A stretch of 11,889 nucleotides of DNA from Endomicrobium sp. Lineage in GTDB: Bacteria > Elusimicrobiota > Endomicrobiia > Endomicrobiales > Endomicrobiaceae. A program made the position numbers and the translations under genes. Each line of letters begins with the position of its first letter. Within the stretch, counting starts at the first letter, position 1. Below are positions 1 to 4,703 of the stretch, in pieces. The notes beneath the pieces were generated by a model. That model did not search any database, had not been told where the DNA came from, and saw only the letters and a program-made list of their open reading frames with translations. The DNA is taken from NCBI GenBank assembly GCA_031273645.1, contig JAISRM010000042.1, positions 1 through 11,889 of the forward strand. Direction: 5' to 3'.

Positions 1-843
1 AGCGTCATATTTGAAGCCGGCGGCAAAAAAATAGTTTTTTCCGGAGATCTTGGAAGCGGTTATTCAAGGCTTACCGGTTTGCCCGATATTCCCCAAAAAG
101 CCGACGCGCTTTTTATTGAAGCCACTTATGCCGACGACAGACATTCTCTTAATTTTAAAGACTACGAGGTTTTTAGAAAAGATTTGATAAAGTCGGTTTC
201 CAAAGGGAAAACCGTCTGGATACCCGCTTTGGCTTTTAACAGAACTCAAAAAGTTCTCTACGAAATAAATCTTATGCAGAAAGAAGGGCTTTTGTCAAAA
301 GATATTCCCGTGTATTCGGTTTCCCCCAGCGCAAACGTTATGAACGCTTTGTATCAGAAAGAAGCTTTAGAAAAAAGCGGCGGATGGTTTTTGCCGGAAG
401 TCTATAACGGCGGTTCGGTTTTGCCTAAAGGTTTAAGACAGCAAATGGTGCGCGGATACGACGCTCAGATGATACTTTTATCTGCAAGCGGCGATATGGA
501 TTACGGAATGTCTGAAAAGCTTGCTCCCGTAATGCTTGCAAAAAAAGACGTCTCCGTAATGATAGTAAATTACGTAAGTCCTCAAAGCGCGGCGGCGCGC
601 CTTCTCAGCGGCGAATATAAATCTAAAATTAAAAGCAAAGCTTTGGTAAAAAAGTACGATATTTTTTCAGATCATCCGGATTTTTCCGGAATTAGCAGGT
701 GGCTGGAAAATCAGGACAAAGACGCGTTTATTTACATTATCCATTCAAGCCGGCAAAATTCTTTAAATATGAAAAAACTTCTTGAAGACGCCGGCCGCTC
801 TAACGCGTCTGTGGCGCTGGAACGCCGCAAAATTACAATTTAA
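1..843 (+). CDS. MBL-fold/beta-CASP metallo-hydrolase, 5'-truncated
   Basis: The reading frame is open from base 1, so the gene begins upstream; 280 residues are visible. It matches the C-terminal part of a beta-CASP metallo-beta-lactamase protein, a family of RNA- and DNA-processing nucleases related to CPSF73. Visible landmarks, numbered from base 1, are SGDLG (metal-ligand Asp16), the IEATYADD strand (motif A acid Glu40), the beta-CASP insert (about residues 60-200), SDHPDF (motif B His225) and IIHSS (motif C His248), with the RNA-specificity tail at the end. The HxHxDH metal-binding signature must lie upstream and cannot be checked. The segment that usually reads GYQxxGTxG is here NYVSPQSAAARLL, so the substrate-site loop diverges. 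It is followed 11 nt later by the TPR gene, suggesting one transcript. A nuclease role is known for the family; activity here is inferred. The visible start-like TTG at 79 is internal. Confidence 0.85.
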   Translation, partial: SVIFEAGGKKIVFSGDLGSGYSRLTGLPDIPQKADALFIEATYADDRHSLNFKDYEVFRKDLIKSVSKGKTVWIPALAFNRTQKVLYEINLMQKEGLLSKDIPVYSVSPSANVMNALYQKEALEKSGGWFLPEVYNGGSVLPKGLRQQMVRGYDAQMILLSASGDMDYGMSEKLAPVMLAKKDVSVMIVNYVSPQSAAARLLSGEYKSKIKSKALVKKYDIFSDHPDFSGISRWLENQDKDAFIYIIHSSRQNSLNMKKLLEDAGRSNASVALERRKITI

Positions 844-854
844 CGGACAATAGA

Positions 855-1856
855 ATGAAAATACTGAAGAAAAAAAATAAACCCGATAAAAATTTTGTGA
901 TAAGCGCGATAATAACAATTTGTTTTATCGCCGGATTAGCCGGAGTTTATTACTTAAGAAATTTAGGTTATTCAAAAGACGTCATACTTCAGAAAGCCAA
1001 CAATTATTTTATTAATGAACGATATTTTATGGCTGCAAAGTATTATGATAAATCTTATGATCTGGGCGCGTCGGGCGCGGAATTTTTCAGAAATTACGGT
1101 ATTGTGCTTTCTAAGCTGGGCAATTATTCTTCGGCTGAAAAATATTTTCAACATTCTCTTGAAGCCGACGGAAGCAATTCGGAAACTTACTATTGTCTTG
1201 GCGACGCTTTTTATCAAAAAGCAGTAAACTCAAACAACAAAGATGATTTTTTACAAGCAGCCCGCTATCTTGAAAAGGCTATAAGCCTTGCTCCCGACGT
1301 TGAAAAATCCTATTTGCTTATAGGTTTATGTTATCGCAGCTGCGCAATGCAGGAAAACGCAAGGGCATGGTACAGAAGAGCTTTGCTTTCCGGAAATTTC
1401 AGTCAGTCGGGCTTTTATAATCTTATAGGGCATACTTTCAGAGAGGAAGAGCGGTATCTTGAGGCCGCGTCGTATTATAAAAGAGCGATGGAATCCGATT
1501 ACTCTTTTGTCGCCGCTTATTGCAATACCGGCGATATGTACGTTAAGCTCAATGATAACGCTTCGGCTTTAACATATTACAATAAAGCTATTGCCGTAAA
1601 TCCAGATTTTATCGTTTCCTATATTAAAATAGGAAGCATTTATTTTGACCAAAAACTCTATAATGAAGCTATAAGCTGGTATTTGAAAGCTTTAAGCGTC
1701 AACCCAGACAGCGATAAAGCCAATTATATGCTCGGGCTGTCTTATAAGGAAATCGGCAGGATAAACGATGCAGTTGAATATCTTAAAAAGGCCGCTTATT
1801 GCGGAAGCGACGACGCCATATACGAACTTAGAAATATAGGAATAGAACTGAGGTAA
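855..1856 (+). CDS. Membrane-anchored tetratricopeptide-repeat protein
   Basis: This is a 333-residue protein with a lysine-rich N-terminus (KILKKKNK) followed by one hydrophobic segment at about residues 13-34. It is therefore probably a signal anchor with the remainder outside the cytoplasm. From residue 42 to about 318 it is an almost unbroken array of roughly eight 34-residue TPR units, recognisable by repeating patterns such as YYNKAIAVNPD and YLKALSVNPDSDKANYMLG; the third unit carries a short insertion. TPR arrays are scaffolds for protein-protein contacts, and no catalytic domain is present. The start at 855 is preceded only by a weak purine stretch, but it places the anchor at the extreme N-terminus. 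It lies 11 nt after the beta-CASP gene and 2 nt before the next gene, so the three are probably co-transcribed. The binding partner cannot be read from the sequence. Confidence 0.85.
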   Translation: MKILKKKNKPDKNFVISAIITICFIAGLAGVYYLRNLGYSKDVILQKANNYFINERYFMAAKYYDKSYDLGASGAEFFRNYGIVLSKLGNYSSAEKYFQHSLEADGSNSETYYCLGDAFYQKAVNSNNKDDFLQAARYLEKAISLAPDVEKSYLLIGLCYRSCAMQENARAWYRRALLSGNFSQSGFYNLIGHTFREEERYLEAASYYKRAMESDYSFVAAYCNTGDMYVKLNDNASALTYYNKAIAVNPDFIVSYIKIGSIYFDQKLYNEAISWYLKALSVNPDSDKANYMLGLSYKEIGRINDAVEYLKKAAYCGSDDAIYELRNIGIELR

Positions 1857-1858
1857 AA

Positions 1859-2185
1859 ATGTTTTATACGTATAAACCGGTTTTTCTGGCAGTGCTTTAT
1901 TGTATGAGCGCGCTGTTATATTATTTTATAAATAAACAGCTTATACTTACCGACATAATGGCCGGTCCTTTGATAGGTTCGGCTGTAGTTTTTGCCGTTA
2001 TAGCCGCGGTTAATTTTGCTTTAGCCCTTTTGATTTCGGTAGTTTTCAGATACTGTTATTTTGCATGGTGCAAACTGTTTAAAATAAAGCCGAAAAGAAT
2101 TTTGTTAAAAGCTTTTTGGGGCGCGTTTACCGTTTTGTGTTATATAAGCGCAGCCGTAATTTTTTTAAAAATGACGCAGTATTAA
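1859..2185 (+). CDS. Small three-helix membrane protein of unknown function
   Basis: This is a 108-residue hydrophobic protein I do not recognise. Three membrane segments are apparent at about residues 6-23, 35-63 and 84-104. A basic loop between the second and third (KLFKIKPKRILLK) should lie in the cytoplasm by the positive-inside rule. There is no catalytic motif and no cysteine pair in a redox arrangement. The start codon lies 2 nt after the TPR stop, and a GAGG ribosome binding site overlaps that stop, which points to translational coupling. The preceding gene encodes a membrane-anchored TPR protein, so the two may act together in the membrane; that is inference from position only. Confidence 0.7.
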   Translation: MFYTYKPVFLAVLYCMSALLYYFINKQLILTDIMAGPLIGSAVVFAVIAAVNFALALLISVVFRYCYFAWCKLFKIKPKRILLKAFWGAFTVLCYISAAVIFLKMTQY

Positions 2186-2215
2186 AAGACAAAGTTAAAA
2201 CAATACGGAGATACA

Positions 2216-2776
2216 ATGCTGACAAATAAACCGGACAATCTTGTTTTTCTGGATATAGAAACTACGGGACTCAACCCTTTTAGCGGGGCGAAAATAGTTG
2301 AAATAGCGATGTTAAAAATAAAAGACGGTATAGAAGAGCAATATGAAACTCTTGTAAATCCGGAATGTCCCGTTCCGCCTGAATGTTCAAAAATACATTC
2401 AATATACGACGACATGCTAAAAGACGCGCCTTTATTTTCCGACATTGCAAAAGACGTGGCGCTTTTTATCGGCTCGTCAACGCTTGTATGTCATAATGCC
2501 AAATTTGATTTGTCTTTTGTGTGCAAAGAATTAAAAGACAGCGGTATAAACTTAACGTCTTTGCCGTATATAGATACTTTGTTCCTTGCAAGAAATCATT
2601 TTTCTTTTGATTCAAATAGGCTCGGCGACATAGCTGTTGCCGTAGGAGTTGAAGTTGAAGTAAGCCATAGGGCTATGGCCGACGTTTTAACGATGATTTC
2701 AGTGGCAAAATACATGTTTGCAAATATGCACAGAAAAGGCATAGATTTGATAAATCCGAAAATATTTATTCAATAG
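2216..2776 (+). CDS. DnaQ-type DEDDh 3'-5' exonuclease
   Basis: This 186-residue protein consists almost entirely of a ribonuclease H-like exonuclease domain. Exo I is FLDIETTGL (Asp13, Glu15), Exo II is CHNAKFDLSF (Asp98), and Exo III is SHRAMADV with the general-base His151 and Asp156. All four metal-binding acids and the DEDDh histidine are therefore present, and activity is expected. The family removes nucleotides from 3' ends. Members include the proofreading epsilon subunit of DNA polymerase III and stand-alone exonucleases. No polymerase, GIY-YIG or helicase domain is fused here. A length under 200 residues fits either epsilon or an independent nuclease, so no gene symbol is given. A GGAG site at 2207-2210 lies 5 nt before the ATG. 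The gap to the preceding gene is 30 nt, and a terminator follows, making this the last gene of the run. Confidence 0.9.
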   Translation: MLTNKPDNLVFLDIETTGLNPFSGAKIVEIAMLKIKDGIEEQYETLVNPECPVPPECSKIHSIYDDMLKDAPLFSDIAKDVALFIGSSTLVCHNAKFDLSFVCKELKDSGINLTSLPYIDTLFLARNHFSFDSNRLGDIAVAVGVEVEVSHRAMADVLTMISVAKYMFANMHRKGIDLINPKIFIQ

Positions 2777-2815
2777 AAAAAACTTTTGCCGTAAAAACGG
2801 TTTTGAAGCAAATAC

Positions 2816-2854
2816 AGCAGGCCTAAAGAGTTAAAATCTTTTGCCTGTTTTTTT
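2816..2854 (+). terminator. Intrinsic terminator after the exonuclease gene
   Basis: A CAGGC stem (2818-2822) pairs with GCCTG (2843-2847). A second stem AAAGA/TCTTT stacks above it, closed by a 7-nt loop. Seven T residues follow directly (2848-2854). This closes the beta-CASP to exonuclease run. Confidence 0.75.
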
Positions 2855-2970
2855 ATTTGCTAAAGTATAACAATAGATAACGTTAATCAATAATAAAAAT
2901 GATAAAAACTCATTAGATAATAGCAAACGATGTTAAAACATAAAATATAATAAAATTAATAACTGACAGA

Positions 2971-2990
2971 TATTCAAACATATTCAAACA
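2971..2990. repeat. Perfect 10-bp tandem repeat TATTCAAACA x2, candidate operator
   Basis: Two identical head-to-tail copies of TATTCAAACA end 6 bp before the -35 hexamer of the HTH gene promoter. The 10-bp period places both copies on the same face of the helix. Known DNA-binding relatives of the downstream protein, such as the MerR-like BldC, bind direct repeats head to tail, so an autoregulatory operator is plausible. This role is inferred. Confidence 0.55.
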
Positions 2991-2996
2991 TAATAC

Positions 2997-3025
2997 TTGA
3001 CAAAATTTAATAATATTTATAATAT
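2997..3025 (+). promoter_or_regulatory. Sigma70-type promoter of the HTH/H1-like operon
   Basis: A perfect -35 TTGACA (2997-3002) is separated by 17 nt from a TAATAT -10 (3020-3025). Transcription would start near 3032, giving a leader of about 35 nt before the HTH start. The surrounding 2855-3066 region is extremely AT-rich and contains no gene I can support. Confidence 0.8.
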
Positions 3026-3066
3026 CTTAATAACAAACATAAATCTATAATAAAGAAAGATAAAAA

Positions 3067-3321
3067 ATGGAAAATAAAAATACTAATAAACAGATAATGG
3101 ATATTAAGGAACTTTCCGAATACTTAGGAATAGGAAAATCCAAAATATACAGTTTAATAAGAATGAAAAAAATCCCTGCTTCAAAAATAGGCAGGCAATA
3201 CAGGTTTTCAAAAGATATTGTTGACAGTTGGTTAAAAGATAAAATAATAACGAAAAAAGAAGATACGGTTCAGTCAAACGGCAACGAAAAAACTCCGGGA
3301 TCATCCGGCGAAAATAAATAA
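3067..3321 (+). CDS. Small excisionase-family (MerR-like) HTH DNA-binding protein
   Basis: This is an 84-residue protein. Residues 11-60 form a winged helix-turn-helix of the excisionase/HTH_17 type: MDIKELSEYLGIGKSKIYSL is the HTH, followed by the wing motif IPASKIGRQYRF and DIVDSWLKD. The last 24 residues are a polar tail rich in Lys, Asn, Ser and Gly that looks disordered. No integrase, phage gene or attachment site lies nearby, so a transcription-factor or nucleoid role is more likely than prophage excision. The ATG at 3067 has a weak purine-rich leader. An internal ATG at 3097 would start right at the domain and cannot be excluded. The H1-like gene starts 30 nt downstream, so the two are probably co-transcribed from the 2997 promoter. 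Confidence 0.85.
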   Translation: MENKNTNKQIMDIKELSEYLGIGKSKIYSLIRMKKIPASKIGRQYRFSKDIVDSWLKDKIITKKEDTVQSNGNEKTPGSSGENK

Positions 3322-3339
3322 ATGACGCACCATAAAAAC

Positions 3340-3346
3340 AGGAGGT
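3340..3346 (+). promoter_or_regulatory. AGGAGGT ribosome binding site that sets the H1-like start
   Basis: A full-consensus AGGAGGT lies 5 nt before ATG 3352. An in-frame upstream ATG at 3322 abuts the HTH stop codon, but this site lies downstream of it and so would fall inside the coding region. The start at 3352 is therefore preferred. Confidence 0.85.
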
Positions 3347-3351
3347 GTACA

Positions 3352-3711
3352 ATGGCAGAAAAAGTTCAGAAAGTGGGCGTAAAAAGAGAAGCGGGATATC
3401 TTTATTTTATTGACAAACAGGGCGATGTATCAAGAGCTTTAATGGCAAGAGGCGGAAAAAAAGGCGGAAAGCCGGCAAAGGTTGCGAAAGTCGGTTTGAA
3501 GAAAGAGTCGGGATATCTTTATTTCATAGATAAAGCCGGTGATATTTCCAGATCCGTAATGAGCAGAGGCGGCAGCAAAAAGAAAGCAAAAAAGGCAGCT
3601 CCTAAAAAAGCCGTTAAGAAAGCCGTAAAGAAAGTTGTGAAAAAAGCCGCTCCTAAAAAAGCAGCTAAAAAAGTAGTAAAAAAGGCCGTTAAAAAAGCAA
3701 AGAAGAAATAA
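3352..3711 (+). CDS. Histone H1-like, lysine-rich nucleoid protein with duplicated N-terminal module
   Basis: This is a very basic 119-residue protein in two parts. Residues 7-35 and 46-74 are two copies of a 29-residue module, 21 of 29 positions identical, with core GYLYFIDKxGD(V/I)SR and ending in RGG. The alternating aromatic pattern suggests a short beta-hairpin. Residues 76-119 are a low-complexity tail of KKxx units (KKAV, KKVV, KKAAP) like the C-terminal tail of eukaryotic histone H1 and bacterial H1-like proteins such as chlamydial Hc1/Hc2 or AlgP. Such tails bind DNA without sequence specificity, so a role in nucleoid compaction is likely. I cannot name a family for the N-terminal module. 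It follows the HTH gene by 30 nt and ends at a strong terminator. The consensus ribosome binding site implies abundant expression. Confidence 0.85.
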   Translation: MAEKVQKVGVKREAGYLYFIDKQGDVSRALMARGGKKGGKPAKVAKVGLKKESGYLYFIDKAGDISRSVMSRGGSKKKAKKAAPKKAVKKAVKKVVKKAAPKKAAKKVVKKAVKKAKKK

Positions 3712-3730
3712 GAGTTAAAATATTTTTTAA

Positions 3731-3767
3731 AAAAGGCTCCGTTTTCAATAAGGAGCCTTTTTTTATT
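3731..3767 (+). terminator. Strong intrinsic terminator after the H1-like gene
   Basis: GGCTCC (3735-3740) pairs with GGAGCC (3752-3757). The stem extends by an A-tract/T-tract, has an 11-nt loop, and is followed by a run of T residues. It ends the HTH/H1-like transcript. Confidence 0.9.
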
Positions 3768-3790
3768 TTTATATTCAATTATTGCGCAAA

Positions 3791-3799
3791 TGTTATAAT
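3791..3799 (+). promoter_or_regulatory. Extended -10 promoter, distal copy, for cysE
   Basis: TGTTATAAT (TG at 3791-3792, TATAAT at 3794-3799) has no convincing -35 at the usual distance. The start would be near 3806, giving a leader of roughly 100 nt that contains the proximal copy. Confidence 0.5.
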
Positions 3800-3860
3800 A
3801 AAGTAAAAATAAAACAAGCGCCGGCTTAGCGATAGCTTAATGCTCTTATTATTGTAAAAA

Positions 3861-3869
3861 TGCTATAAT
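3861..3869 (+). promoter_or_regulatory. Extended -10 promoter, proximal copy, for cysE
   Basis: TGCTATAAT (TG at 3861-3862, TATAAT at 3864-3869) lacks a clear -35. Initiation near 3876 would leave a leader of about 28 nt before the cysE ATG. The 12-nt string AAAATGCTATAA here also occurs upstream of the aconitase gene (9109-9120). Confidence 0.6.
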
Positions 3870-3903
3870 AAAGTAAAAATAAAACAAGCGGCAGCTTCTT
3901 ATT

Positions 3904-4581
3904 ATGTTTAAATTATTAAAAGAAGACATAAAAAATATTTTTAACGAAGATCCCGCGGCGCGTTCATGGCCGGAGGTTCTTTTTTGTTATCCGGGACTTC
4001 ACGCCGTAGCTATACACAGATTTTCTCACTGGCTTTGGGAACGGAAACTTTATTTCTTTGCGCGCTTTCTTTCGCACGTATCGAGATTTTTAACCGGTAT
4101 AGAAATTCATCCGGGAGCAAAGCTCGGGCGGCGCGTTTTTATTGATCACGGAATGGGAGTGGTTATCGGAGAAACTTCGGAAGTCGGAGACGACGTTCTT
4201 ATATATAAAGGCGTTCTTCTGGGCGGCACTTCGTTAAAAAAAGAAAAAAGACATCCCACCATAGGCAACAATGTAGTTTTGGGTTCAAACGCTATCATTT
4301 TAGGCGCAATTAAAGTGGGCGACAATGCCCGCGTAGGCGCCGCGTCCGTAGTAACGCACGACGTTCCCGCAAACGCCACCGCAGTCGGAGTTCCCGCAAG
4401 AATCAGTCTTGGCTACAACGCCGAAGAAGTTACAAAACTCGAGCATGACAAGCTTCCAGATCCTATAACCGAAGCGATGAAATTCGTTTTGGACGAACAA
4501 ATTAAATACGAGAAAAAACTCAACTCCGCCATTGAAGAAATCCGCAAATGCATAGAATTAAATAAGAAAAACGAAAAATAA
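3904..4581 (+). CDS. cysE: Serine O-acetyltransferase
   Basis: CysE transfers the acetyl group of acetyl-CoA to L-serine, making O-acetylserine, the precursor for cysteine synthase in the cytoplasm. The 225-residue protein has the short N-terminal helical domain of the B. subtilis-like form (about residues 1-65) rather than the longer E. coli one. A left-handed beta-helix of hexapeptide repeats follows at about 66-165. Diagnostic stretches are IHPGAKLG, the catalytic IDHGMG (Asp81-His82), VIGE, LLGGT, KRHPTIG and VGVPARI. The final 60 residues are a charged helical tail, the region that in other CysE proteins contacts cysteine synthase or mediates cysteine feedback. No clear Shine-Dalgarno sequence precedes the ATG. 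Two extended -10 promoters lie just upstream and no terminator is obvious before clpB. A cysK gene is not in the window. Confidence 0.95.
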   Translation: MFKLLKEDIKNIFNEDPAARSWPEVLFCYPGLHAVAIHRFSHWLWERKLYFFARFLSHVSRFLTGIEIHPGAKLGRRVFIDHGMGVVIGETSEVGDDVLIYKGVLLGGTSLKKEKRHPTIGNNVVLGSNAIILGAIKVGDNARVGAASVVTHDVPANATAVGVPARISLGYNAEEVTKLEHDKLPDPITEAMKFVLDEQIKYEKKLNSAIEEIRKCIELNKKNEK

Positions 4582-4598
4582 TTAAAATAAAAAAACGG

Positions 4599-4627
4599 TT
4601 GACAAAATTTTTTTTTGCTGTTAAAAT
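4599..4627 (+). promoter_or_regulatory. Sigma70-type promoter of clpB
   Basis: TTGACA (4599-4604), a 17-nt spacer and TAAAAT (4622-4627) with an upstream TG (4619-4620) form a strong promoter. The spacer contains a run of nine T residues (4608-4616). The predicted start near 4634 gives a leader of about 70 nt. Confidence 0.85.
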
Positions 4628-4652
4628 AGCACTCAAGCAGCATGAGCGCTAT
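4626..4652. promoter_or_regulatory. CIRCE operator (HrcA binding site) of clpB
   Basis: ATAGCACTC, a 9-nt spacer and GAGCGCTAT form an inverted repeat with one mismatch between arms. The CIRCE consensus is TTAGCACTC-N9-GAGTGCTAA; the left arm differs at one base and the right arm at two. It overlaps the end of the -10 box and the predicted transcription start, the usual position for repression by HrcA. HrcA control of clpB is therefore expected; hrcA itself is not in the window. Confidence 0.85.
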
Positions 4653-4703
4653 TTTTATTATAAAGCGCCGGCAAAAACATTTTGTTTTTAACGGAGGTTT
4701 ATC

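Larger units (their letters stand above)
3778..3897 (+). repeat. Duplicated promoter-leader segment, two copies offset by 70 bp
   Basis: The segment 3778-3827 recurs at 3848-3897 with only a few differences. An uninterrupted stretch of 27 nt is identical (3794-3820 and 3864-3890). Each copy carries a TGnTATAAT extended -10 box. The 20 nt between the copies are unrelated. There is no terminal inverted repeat or coding sequence, so this looks like a local promoter duplication rather than an insertion element. Confidence 0.8.

Noticed and set aside
2788..2804. Small hairpin CCGT/ACGG followed by four T residues
   Set aside because: The stem is only four strong base pairs with a short T run. The better terminator lies 16 nt further on at 2816-2854.
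2856..2927. Inverted repeat TTTGCTA (2856-2862) and TAGCAAA (2921-2927)
   Set aside because: The arms are 7 bp with a 58-nt AT-rich gap. This is close to what chance gives in such composition, and no associated function is visible.
3067..3321. Excisionase-type HTH as evidence of a prophage or integrative element
   Set aside because: No integrase, attachment-site repeat or other phage gene is near. The fold is common in ordinary transcription factors.
3322..3351. In-frame ATG at 3322 extending the H1-like protein by ten residues
   Set aside because: A full-consensus AGGAGGT lies between this ATG and the one at 3352, and the extra residues (MTHHKNRRCT) are simply that leader translated. The start at 3352 is preferred.
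3778..3897. Repeats before cysE as a CRISPR array or insertion element
   Set aside because: There are only two copies with a 20-nt unrelated gap, each carrying a -10 box. No terminal inverted repeats, transposase or cas genes are present.
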